NCBI GenBank assembly: GCA_004525465.1
Contig: SPCN01000184.1
Location: forward strand, 1 to 5,002
Source of the DNA: Chrysiogenales bacterium
Lineage (GTDB): Bacteria; Acidobacteriota; Aminicenantia; UBA2199
Length of the DNA: 5,002 nucleotides
Direction of reading: 5' to 3'
Below, piece after piece: positions 1-4,916 of the stretch. Both the position numbers and the translations under genes were made by a program. Numbering within the stretch: the first letter of the stretch is position 1; each line of letters starts with the position of its first letter. The notes beneath the pieces were generated by a model. That model was not told the DNA's origin. It did not search any database and worked only from the letters and a program-made list of their open reading frames with translations.

Positions 1-510
1 GAAATTGGCAATTGCTATGAAAGGGACATGTGTACCGTTGAACATGAGGCCGCGGCGGCCTGTTTTCCCTGGCGCCGCGAACTGATCAGTGGCGAAGTAC
101 ATGATGCCAACTCATTTTACAGTGGCGGCAGCGCCGGCAATGCCGGCCTGTTTTCGTGTAGCCGCGATCTGTTTAAAATGAGCCTGGAATTTTTTCCTGA
201 AACCGCAACATTGTTGAAGCGCGAGTCCATCGCCCTTTTCTGGCAGAACCGAACTCCCTGGGACAGGCAGCAGCGGTCGATCGGTTTCCTGATGAATCGC
301 TCCCCGCAAAGTTCGGGAGGCAGGGCGTTGGCCGCGGGGGCTATCGGGCACAACGGTTTTACGGGTACGTCATTGTGGCTGGAGGCGGAAAAACAGCGCA
401 TATGGATCCTGCTGACCAATCGTGTTCATCCCCGGGTGAAAAAAATAAATTTCAACGTCCTGCGCCGCAAGCTGCACCGGCTGCTCAAAGATGAGTTGAA
501 CCTGACATGA
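1..510 (+). CDS. Serine hydrolase, beta-lactamase family (class C / penicillin-binding-protein fold), C-terminal part
   Basis: The frame is open from base 1 and ends at TGA 508-510, so only the last 169 residues are visible and the true start lies to the left; the internal ATG at 28 has no reason to be the start. Two blocks identify the family. Visible residues 31-52 read GEVHDAN followed by GGSAGNAGLFS, the conserved stretch of PF00144 hydrolases of the esterase/beta-lactamase type. Residues 116-123 read GHNGFTGT, which holds the third active-site box (usually H/K-T-G, here H-N-G) and is followed by the usual 'LTNRVHP' strand. The catalytic SxxK and YxN motifs would lie upstream and cannot be checked. 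Such proteins hydrolyse ester, amide or peptidoglycan-type bonds, commonly in the periplasm; the substrate here is unknown. The tail (residues 147-169) is basic and ends normally. It converges with the nuclease gene on the other strand. Confidence 0.88.
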   Translation, partial: EIGNCYERDMCTVEHEAAAACFPWRRELISGEVHDANSFYSGGSAGNAGLFSCSRDLFKMSLEFFPETATLLKRESIALFWQNRTPWDRQQRSIGFLMNRSPQSSGGRALAAGAIGHNGFTGTSLWLEAEKQRIWILLTNRVHPRVKKINFNVLRRKLHRLLKDELNLT

Positions 511-551
511 AACCCCTGCGGTTCCGGCGCCGGGCACTATCGGGCTTTTCG

Positions 552-605
552 ACCGGGCCGCCTTCGGTGCCATCAAATTGAGCGCCCCTGCCGCCTTGGC
601 CCGGT
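552..605. repeat. Imperfect hairpin between convergent genes
   Basis: ACCGGGCC (552-559) is repeated in perfect inversion as GGCCCGGT (598-605), separated by 38 bases. A shorter self-complementary CCGGCGCCGG lies at 524-533. These are the only structures I see in the 153-base gap between the stops of the two convergent genes. Neither arm is followed by a T-run on either strand, so this is not a textbook intrinsic terminator. A factor-dependent or bidirectional termination role is possible but unsupported. Confidence 0.25.
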
Positions 606-663
606 GATTTCCCCAATGTGCATCTGCCGGCTTCTTTGCTCTTTTATTGAAATTGAAGGATCG

Positions 664-1179
664 TTATTTTTCCGTTTTTGACTTGAGGGCTTCCAAGCGG
701 GCCAGGCGGGTCATTTCCTGAAAACGGTGGCTGTATCTCAGGTTGGGCGGGAACAGAAACAGCTCGGCCAAGCCGTGGTGCAGAACGATCTCGTTCAGCA
801 TCCGCCCGTCGGCCAGGTACACATAACCCAGCAGGCGGTAAAAGCGGTCACGTTTTTGCACGTCGAACTCTATCCAGATCTGGCTGCCGTAACGGAGGTA
901 ACGTTGGACGAATTCGGTCGCTTTCATGCCGCGGCTGATGACTTCATCAGGGCTGGAGGAATCCCTCAGGGCTTCTTCGTAGACCTTGTCGTTCAAGGCC
1001 GTTTCCAGCGCGTCCAGTCCTATCAGCTTGAGTTCCTCCCATTTACCGTTATAGAGAATGGTCAGGGTATCGGCACTGATGACACGGATGAGGCGGGCGG
1101 GTTCCTTATTGATTGTTTTTGCGGGCATTTCTGCTACGGCAAACAGCATGATCAGCAAACCCATGACCATGGTTTTCAT
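664..1179 (-). CDS. Exported staphylococcal-nuclease-like (SNase/TNase) domain protein
   Basis: A 171-residue protein. Residues 1-16 or 1-20 form a signal peptide (basic K2, hydrophobic core 5-15, cleavage likely after A14-V15-A16 or at P19-A20), so it should be exported. Residues 29-150 follow the SNase fold (PF00565): a first strand block with D37-T38, a 'LIGLDALE' block at 52-59, the 'DRFYRLLGYVYLADG' block at 111-125, and 'LNEIVLHHGLAE' at 128-139. Aligned by eye to S. aureus nuclease, Asp21, Asp40, Glu43 and Arg87 are kept as D37, D56, E59 and R115. Arg35 becomes K51, Thr41 becomes A57 and the usual proline before the glutamate becomes L58. It may cleave DNA/RNA with calcium or may be a divergent non-catalytic relative. 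The start at 1179 is supported by GGGAGG at 1184-1189, four bases upstream, slightly close. It stands alone, divergent from the efflux unit. Confidence 0.85.
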   Translation of the reverse strand: MKTMVMGLLIMLFAVAEMPAKTINKEPARLIRVISADTLTILYNGKWEELKLIGLDALETALNDKVYEEALRDSSSPDEVISRGMKATEFVQRYLRYGSQIWIEFDVQKRDRFYRLLGYVYLADGRMLNEIVLHHGLAELFLFPPNLRYSHRFQEMTRLARLEALKSKTEK

Positions 1180-1218
1180 GATACCTCCCGGCTCGGCCTG
1201 GCTGCGCCATTAATTAGT

Positions 1219-1249
1219 ATTATAATATATTTTACTACATTTTTGCCAA
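1219..1249 (-). promoter_or_regulatory. Candidate sigma-70 promoter of the nuclease gene
   Basis: On the minus strand, TTGGCA (1249-1244) differs from the -35 consensus at one base. A perfect TATAAT (1224-1219) follows after 19 bases; the alternative TATTAT (1227-1222) gives a better 16-base spacing. Transcription would start about 30 bases before the nuclease start codon. This is based on motif and position only. Confidence 0.45.
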
Positions 1250-1272
1250 AGAAAAGTGATCAATTATTTGGC
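1245..1272. promoter_or_regulatory. Inverted repeat GCCAAA-N16-TTTGGC, possible operator
   Basis: GCCAAA (1245-1250) and TTTGGC (1267-1272) are perfect inverse copies 16 bases apart, with the self-complementary TGATCA (1257-1262) near, though not exactly at, the centre. The left arm overlaps the putative -35 of the nuclease promoter, a position suited to repressor binding. The arms are only six bases, so chance is a real possibility in this AT-rich stretch. Confidence 0.22.
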
Positions 1273-1318
1273 GCTGAACAAAAATCAATTTTATTCCGTA
1301 TGGTATTTTTAACTATTT

Positions 1319-1348
1319 TTGTGGTAAATTATAAATAATTGATAAAAT
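1319..1348 (+). promoter_or_regulatory. Weak candidate promoter for the leader ORF and efflux operon
   Basis: TTGTGG (1319-1324) and TAAAAT (1343-1348, one mismatch from TATAAT) are separated by 18 bases. Transcription would begin near 1355, just before the Shine-Dalgarno sequence of the leader ORF. The -35 matches only the TTG core. The surrounding 1200-1350 region is so AT-rich that other -10 hexamers, such as TATAAA at 1330-1335, cannot be excluded. Confidence 0.25.
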
Positions 1349-1379
1349 AGATGCTTCGGATCGCAGGAGGAAAAGACTG

Positions 1380-1427
1380 ATGCCAATGAACAAAGAGCAT
1401 TTGTCCTTCCTTGGAATGGGAAATTAG
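1380..1427 (+). CDS. 15-codon upstream ORF, candidate leader peptide of the efflux operon
   Basis: ATG at 1380-1382 is preceded by a perfect AGGAGG (1365-1370) with a nine-base spacer. This is the best Shine-Dalgarno sequence in the window, although the frame is only 15 codons long and ends at TAG 1425-1427. The peptide reads MPMNKEHLSFLGMGN and resembles no family I recognise. It ends 34 bases before the ATG of the drug-efflux gene. Its codons 9-11 carry two overlapping TCCTT copies (1404-1408 and 1408-1412), each complementary to the AAGGA of the efflux gene's ribosome binding site (1451-1455). Together these fit a translational-attenuation leader of the kind known for several drug-resistance genes. 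That role is inferred. The alternative is a chance ORF in a leader whose AGGAGG does something else. Confidence 0.4.
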   Translation: MPMNKEHLSFLGMGN

Positions 1428-1450
1428 CATTCGCCTCAGAGCAGACGAAA

Positions 1451-1456
1451 AAGGAG
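1451..1456 (+). promoter_or_regulatory. Ribosome binding site deciding the efflux gene start
   Basis: AAGGAG sits five bases before ATG 1462. The longer open frame could start at TTG 1411, but that codon has no Shine-Dalgarno sequence, and the extra 17 residues are hydrophilic and lie outside the usual DHA2 N-terminus. The ATG at 1462 is therefore preferred. Confidence 0.8.
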
Positions 1457-1461
1457 CCGCT

Positions 1462-2832
1462 ATGGAAAATGTGTCCGAGCAACGAGTAGCGCTATTGGTG
1501 ACCTCGCTCAGTTCGCTGCTGACGCCCATGATGGGTTCGGCGGTGAACATCGCCATGCCGGCCATCGCCCGGGATTTCTCCATGGACGCCGTCCTGCTTA
1601 GCTGGGTGGCCAGTTCCTATCTTTTGGCCGCGGCCATTTTCCTGCTGCCTTTCGGCCGGCTTGCCGATATTGTCGGCCGTAAAAAGATATTCGTTTACGG
1701 GACCGTTATTTTCAGCAGCGCTGCGCTTCTGGCCGGTTTGGCTCCGCGGGCGAATCTTTTTCTTTTTGCCCGCCTGATTCAGGGTATCGGCGCGGCCATG
1801 ATATTCGGAACCGGCATCGCCATATTGACTTCGGTCTTTCCGCCCCAGCGGCGCGGCTGGGTTTTGGGCATCAATGTGGCCGCTACTTACACGGGGTTGT
1901 CGCTGGGACCATTCGTCGGCGGTCTGCTGACCCAATATTTAGGTTGGCGCTGGGTGTTTTTGTTCAATGTTCCCCTGGGGGTACTGATCCTGGTTGCGGT
2001 CTGGTTGAAAATGCCCCAGGAATGGGCCGGATCCCGTGGTGAACCTTTTGATTGGAAGGGCTCCCTGGCCTACACCCTGATGCTGACCGCCTTCATGCTC
2101 GGTTTCACCTGGCTGCCGCGCTGGAAAGGGCTGGTGCTGCTCCTGGCCGCAGCCGGAACCATGCCCCTGTTTTTGATTTGGGAAGCCCGCCATAAGCATC
2201 CAATTTTTCAGGCCCGCTTGATCCGCGGCAATACGGTTTTTGCCTTTTCCAACCTGGCGGCGCTGATTAATTACAGCGCCACCTTCGCCATCACCTTCCT
2301 GTTGAGCCTCTACCTGCAATACATCAAGGGATTCGATCCCCGTGCGGCCGGACTTGTGCTCATCGCCCAGCCCGTGGTCATGGCTGCATTTTCGCCGCTG
2401 GCCGGAAGGCTTTCCGACCGACTGGAACCCAGGTTGGTGGCTTCGCTGGGCATGGGGGTTTCCGCCGCCGGCCTGTTTTTGTTTGTCTGGCTGAATGCCC
2501 ACAGTGGTTTGGGGTTCATCGTGGCCGCCCTGATGCTGGTGGGATTCGGCTTTGCCCTTTTTTCCTCCCCCAACACCAACGCCATCATGAGCTCGGTTGA
2601 TAAAAAATACTACGGCGTAGCCTCGGCGACTCTGGGTACCATGCGCATGGTGGGGCAGATGTTGAGCATGGGCATCGCCACCCTGGTTTTTTCCCTGTTC
2701 ATCGGCAAGGTGCGGATCACGCCGGCCATTTATCCGCTGTTCCTCAATAGCATGAGGGTGTCATTTGTCGTTTTTTTTGTGTTGTGCTGCTGCGGAGTAT
2801 TTTTCTCCCTGGCCCGGGGTCGGCTGCGCTGA
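1462..2832 (+). CDS. DHA2-family (14-TM) MFS drug/proton antiporter, EmrB/QacA-like
   Basis: A 456-residue inner-membrane transporter with about 14 hydrophobic spans: six in the N-half (roughly 9-183), two central ones (about 200-219 and 223-240) typical of the 14-TM DHA2 group, and six more to the C-terminus. Visible motifs are motif A 'GRLADIVGRKK' (65-75), motif B R104-L-I-Q-G-I-G110, antiporter motif C 'GLSLGPFVGG' (145-154), then 'GWRWVFLFNVPLG' (161-173) and 'FDWKGSL' (196-202), both characteristic of EmrB/QacA relatives. Known members use the proton gradient to expel drugs, dyes or biocides; the substrate here cannot be read from sequence. TM1 reads MMGSAVNIAMP (23-33) where many members have an acidic residue before 'VNVALP'; here it is M24. 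A CCC triplet (442-444) lies in the last span. It appears to be the first gene of a unit with the peptidase 12 bases downstream. No membrane-fusion partner is adjacent. Confidence 0.93.
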   Translation: MENVSEQRVALLVTSLSSLLTPMMGSAVNIAMPAIARDFSMDAVLLSWVASSYLLAAAIFLLPFGRLADIVGRKKIFVYGTVIFSSAALLAGLAPRANLFLFARLIQGIGAAMIFGTGIAILTSVFPPQRRGWVLGINVAATYTGLSLGPFVGGLLTQYLGWRWVFLFNVPLGVLILVAVWLKMPQEWAGSRGEPFDWKGSLAYTLMLTAFMLGFTWLPRWKGLVLLLAAAGTMPLFLIWEARHKHPIFQARLIRGNTVFAFSNLAALINYSATFAITFLLSLYLQYIKGFDPRAAGLVLIAQPVVMAAFSPLAGRLSDRLEPRLVASLGMGVSAAGLFLFVWLNAHSGLGFIVAALMLVGFGFALFSSPNTNAIMSSVDKKYYGVASATLGTMRMVGQMLSMGIATLVFSLFIGKVRITPAIYPLFLNSMRVSFVVFFVLCCCGVFFSLARGRLR

Positions 2833-2844
2833 CGGTCGAGTTTG

Positions 2845-3729
2845 ATGCGCGTCGTTGCCCGTTACGATTTGTTCTTTATTGTTTCATACGCCTTGCTGAT
2901 TCCCCTGGTCGGTGTTCTGATTTTATGGTTGAGTGGCCGGACCGTGGTCCTGCCCCTTTTACTGTTGCTGGAGGCCCTCTACCTGATGCTGGCACTCAGA
3001 AAACCATGGCAGCGCCGCCTGGGGTTGCGTACGTCTTTTCCCGGCGCCTGGCGTGAATTTTTGCTTTCGCGCTCGGTCTATTTCCGCGGTCTGGACCAAG
3101 ACGGTAGAATGCAATTTGAACACGATGTCCGCCTGTTTCTGGTCGATGTCCGCATCAGCGGCATCGGCGGACGGTCCCTGTCCTGGCCGATCCGCTTGCT
3201 CATTGCCGCCGGGGCTGCGGCCATGCTGCACGGCCGGCCCGATTGGGAGCCGCCGCTCGTCGATGGAGTTACCGTATATCCCGGCATGAGTTTTGACCGC
3301 AATTATCAGGTGAAAAAGGGAAACATTGCCGGACAGGCGCCGCCGCGCGGGCCGATGCTGCTCGCCGAGGGAAGTCTGCTGCAGGGATTTGCCGATGCCG
3401 AAGACGGCTTCAATGTCCTGATTCACGAATTGGCCCATTTTTTTGACCGGGAAGCGAGAAAAGACGGACTGAAATTGCGGCTGCGGTCCGGGACGGTTGC
3501 CTGGGCAGAGGCTATTTCCCTGGAATGGCAGCGGCACGACCACGGGACCTCGCTCCTGTCCGCTTATGCCGCCCAGAACGAGGCCGAATTTTTTGCCGTG
3601 GCCAGTGAAATGTTCTTTGAAAATCCCCGGCCGCTCCATGACGCCCATCCCGAGCTTTTTGAAATACTGCGGGAGTTCTACCAGCAGGACCCGCGGCAGG
3701 TTCTGGAAAAAAATTTTAAGGGGAACTAA
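2845..3729 (+). CDS. Membrane-anchored MtfA-family (M90) zinc-dependent peptidase
   Basis: A 294-residue protein. Two hydrophobic stretches (about 9-30 and 34-51), separated by 'SGR', should form a membrane hairpin; the rest is soluble. The soluble part matches the MtfA family (PF06167): a 'VDGVTVYPG' strand (139-147), 'RGPMLLAEGSLLQG' (168-181), and the zinc motif H194-E195-L-A-H198 followed by 'FFDRE'. The C-terminal helix block contains 'NEAEFFAVASEMFFENP' (245-261), whose E248 is the likely third zinc ligand, and ends with 'LREFYQQDP' (275-283). E. coli MtfA is a cytosolic aminopeptidase that binds the glucose repressor Mlc; nothing here shows an Mlc partner. ATG 2845 is preferred to the adjacent TTG 2842; the upstream GAG (2838-2840) is a weak ribosome site, so translation may be coupled to the efflux gene ending 12 bases before. 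The DUF502 gene follows after one base. Confidence 0.88.
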   Translation: MRVVARYDLFFIVSYALLIPLVGVLILWLSGRTVVLPLLLLLEALYLMLALRKPWQRRLGLRTSFPGAWREFLLSRSVYFRGLDQDGRMQFEHDVRLFLVDVRISGIGGRSLSWPIRLLIAAGAAAMLHGRPDWEPPLVDGVTVYPGMSFDRNYQVKKGNIAGQAPPRGPMLLAEGSLLQGFADAEDGFNVLIHELAHFFDREARKDGLKLRLRSGTVAWAEAISLEWQRHDHGTSLLSAYAAQNEAEFFAVASEMFFENPRPLHDAHPELFEILREFYQQDPRQVLEKNFKGN

Positions 3730-3730
3730 A

Positions 3731-4336
3731 ATGAAAAAGATCAGAAATTTTATTAAAACGACTCTTTTCGGAGGATTACTTGTTATCCTGCCCATGGTTC
3801 TTACTTTTTTTCTCATAAGGTGGATATTTAATATTGTTTCGGGAATGATAGAACCCCTGACCATGTTGATAATGAAACAACCGCATATGCGGAAGATTAT
3901 TGCGGATATAGTCTCCGTGGTTCTGATAATCGTGGTCTGCTTTGTGATCGGCTTGATCGTAAAGACAAAAATAGGCAGATATTTATTTGCCGAGATCGAT
4001 AATCATATCCTTAAAATTGCTCCCGGTTATTCATTATTCAAGGAGACATTGAAGCAACTTGTGGGTCAGGAAACGAAACCTTTCTCTTCGGTGGTTCTGG
4101 CAAAAATATTCGGCAACGATACGCTTATGACCGGTTTTGTCACCGATGAGCACCCGGACGGCAGGTATACGGTCTATTTCCCCTCTGCGCTTAACCCCAC
4201 CACCGGGCTTTTGTGTCATTTGAAAAAAGAGGATGTCCGAAAAATTGATGTTTCCGTAGAGACTGCTATGAGGTCGATCATCAGCTGCGGGGTGGGATCA
4301 TCCAAGCTGTTTGAAAAGATGATAAATAAATTTTGA
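3731..4336 (+). CDS. DUF502 family membrane protein
   Basis: A 201-residue protein of ordinary DUF502 (PF04367) length. Two transmembrane spans are visible, about 12-36 (with the family's 'GGLLVILPMVLT' at 14-25) and 57-77 (ending 'GLIVKTKIG'). A soluble domain follows with the family marks 'APGYSLFKETLKQL' (97-110), 'PFSSVVL' (near 117-123), 'TGFVTDE', 'YFPSALNPTTGLL' and 'KEDVRKIDVSVETAMRSIIS'. The biochemical role of DUF502 is not established to my knowledge. The start is fixed by AAGGGG (3718-3723) seven bases upstream, lying inside the end of the peptidase gene, whose TAA ends one base before this ATG, so translational coupling is likely. Base composition changes here: A/T-ending codons such as ATA, AAT and TTA are frequent, unlike the two genes upstream. 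The TGA stop is followed by C and by a long open frame. No terminator hairpin is evident. Confidence 0.9.
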   Translation: MKKIRNFIKTTLFGGLLVILPMVLTFFLIRWIFNIVSGMIEPLTMLIMKQPHMRKIIADIVSVVLIIVVCFVIGLIVKTKIGRYLFAEIDNHILKIAPGYSLFKETLKQLVGQETKPFSSVVLAKIFGNDTLMTGFVTDEHPDGRYTVYFPSALNPTTGLLCHLKKEDVRKIDVSVETAMRSIISCGVGSSKLFEKMINKF

Positions 4337-4450
4337 CAAATTGGGCTTAAAGCAAATTCACACAACCGAATCCAGAATCGCTATTGCATAACTGCACCAG
4401 GACGGCTGTCGGCGGCTCAAACAAACAAGTCAAGCACGGTTAAAACGATC

Positions 4451-4479
4451 TTGCAATTTCAATACAATTTCCTTACACT
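4451..4479 (+). promoter_or_regulatory. Candidate promoter for the short secreted-peptide gene
   Basis: TTGCAA (4451-4456) and TACACT (4474-4479) are separated by exactly 17 bases; each matches four of six consensus positions. The predicted start, near 4486, gives a leader of about 90 bases before the ATG at 4579. A second pair, TTGATG (4536-4541) and TATAAA (4558-4563), would start transcription inside the ribosome binding site and is less suitable. Confidence 0.35.
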
Positions 4480-4485
4480 ACCATC

Positions 4486-4508
4486 ATGGGGAAAATTGAG
4501 GTCCCCGT
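4486..4508 (+). other. Hairpin in the putative 5' leader of the secreted-peptide gene
   Basis: GGGGA (4488-4492) pairs with TCCCC (4502-4506) around a nine-base loop, extended outward by a T-G wobble and an A-T pair. If the promoter at 4451-4479 is correct, the stem lies at the very 5' end of the transcript, where such hairpins can stabilise mRNA. The bases after it (GTTAGTTTATTT) are only moderately T-rich, so a terminator role is less likely. Confidence 0.35.
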
Positions 4509-4578
4509 TAGTTTATTTGGCGGATGCAAGGGATATTGATGAATTGAAACCGAAACATATAAAATAAAGGAGATTATT

Positions 4579-4773
4579 ATGAAAATAAAATTTAAGTTGC
4601 AAAGAATTATTATGATTATAGGAATTGTATTGATCTTCTGCAATCAGACAGTAGTTACTCAGGCCAATGCTCAAAAGCCAAACGAAGTAAATATTTCTGA
4701 ATTAAAAGGCCCTTATCTCGGCCAGAAACCACCTGGCCTGACATCTGAGAGCTTTACTCCCGGAGTGAAATAA
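4579..4773 (+). CDS. Short secreted peptide; N-terminal head of a PD40/TolB-like propeller protein without the propeller
   Basis: A 64-residue product. Residues 1-31 are a clear signal peptide: basic start (K2, K4, K6, R9), hydrophobic core 10-21, and an A29-N30-A31 cleavage site, leaving a mature peptide of about 33 residues. There is a cysteine at 21 but no lipobox. The mature part reads GPYLGQKPPGLTSESFTPGVK at 44-64. From memory this closely resembles the head of exported PD40 (WD40-like beta-propeller) proteins, where 'GPYLGQKPPG.TPE.FAPG' comes just before the first propeller blade. Here TAA follows at once, and I find no blade motifs in the three forward frames just downstream. AAAGGAG (4566-4572), six bases upstream, is an excellent ribosome site. 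The gene is very AT-rich, especially its first 60 bases. It is either a 3'-truncated remnant with intact expression signals or a true small secreted peptide; I favour the remnant. Confidence 0.65.
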   Translation: MKIKFKLQRIIMIIGIVLIFCNQTVVTQANAQKPNEVNISELKGPYLGQKPPGLTSESFTPGVK

Positions 4774-4799
4774 TTTTATTCGCTGCATGATTTCTTGAT

Positions 4800-4814
4800 C
4801 CTGCCGGCGGCAGG
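4800..4814. repeat. Perfect 6-bp GC-rich hairpin
   Basis: CCTGCC (4800-4805) and GGCAGG (4809-4814) form a perfect stem with a three-base loop. It lies about 27 bases after the secreted-peptide stop, close to where base composition returns to GC-rich. No T-run follows directly; the T-run at 4861-4869 is too far away to make it a standard intrinsic terminator. It could be a processing or transcript-end structure, or mark the edge of a rearrangement. Confidence 0.3.
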
Positions 4815-4881
4815 CGCGCAAGGATTGGCTACCGGGCGAGGCTGACTCCGAACCGTTTTGTTTTTTTTTCAGGTTCTTTTG

Positions 4882-4890
4882 TGGTATGAT
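4882..4890 (+). promoter_or_regulatory. Extended -10 promoter of the right-edge gene
   Basis: TGG-TATGAT fits the extended -10 pattern TGnTATAAT with one mismatch. No good -35 lies 16-18 bases upstream, only the T-run at 4861-4869, which is common for extended -10 promoters. The start site would be near 4897, a short distance ahead of the AAGGAGG ribosome site at 4905-4911. Confidence 0.5.
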
Positions 4891-4916
4891 TTTTAACCTT
4901 GGACAAGGAGGGCCGG

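Larger units (their letters stand above)
4337..4567 (+). other. 76-codon open frame directly after the DUF502 TGA stop; otherwise intergenic
   Basis: Reading on in the DUF502 frame past its TGA (4334-4336) gives 76 sense codons up to TAA 4565-4567, with no ATG and no recognisable domain. The translation starts QIGLKANSHNR and ends DIDELKPKHIK. DUF502 proteins normally end about where the TGA lies, so the extension is not needed for a complete protein. It may be a chance open stretch, a remnant of a lost gene, or an occasional readthrough tail, since UGA followed by C is a leaky context. I see no other gene in these roughly 240 bases beyond the candidate promoter and hairpin listed separately. 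Confidence 0.2.

Noticed and set aside
727..1338. 203-codon rightward open frame opposite the nuclease gene
   Set aside because: It is antisense to a gene with clear family motifs, a signal peptide and a ribosome site; its translation shows no domain.
1411..1461. TTG start extending the efflux protein by 17 residues
   Set aside because: It has no Shine-Dalgarno sequence, while AAGGAG is ideally placed before ATG 1462; the added residues are hydrophilic and not typical of DHA2 N-termini.
3123..3153. Ten-base direct repeat CGATGTCCGC (3123-3132 and 3144-3153)
   Set aside because: It encodes a DVR repeat in frame within the peptidase coding sequence and is best explained by coding constraint or chance.
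3707..3717. A7T4 run in the peptidase gene as a programmed frameshift site
   Set aside because: A -1 shift reaches a TAA after one codon, just before the natural end, so nothing new is encoded.
2959..3864. 301-codon leftward open frame opposite the peptidase and DUF502 genes
   Set aside because: It overlaps two recognisable genes on the other strand and has no domain signature; long antisense frames are common in GC-rich genes.
4333..4338. Perfect TTGACA hexamer at the DUF502 stop
   Set aside because: No acceptable -10 hexamer lies 16-18 bases downstream.
4334..4356. Selenocysteine insertion at the DUF502 TGA
   Set aside because: Only a three-pair GCT/AGC hairpin follows; no bacterial SECIS-like stem-loop is visible, and the protein already has normal family length.
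4486..4539. 17-codon frame starting at the ATG inside the leader hairpin
   Set aside because: It has no Shine-Dalgarno sequence; leaderless use depends on an unproven start site.
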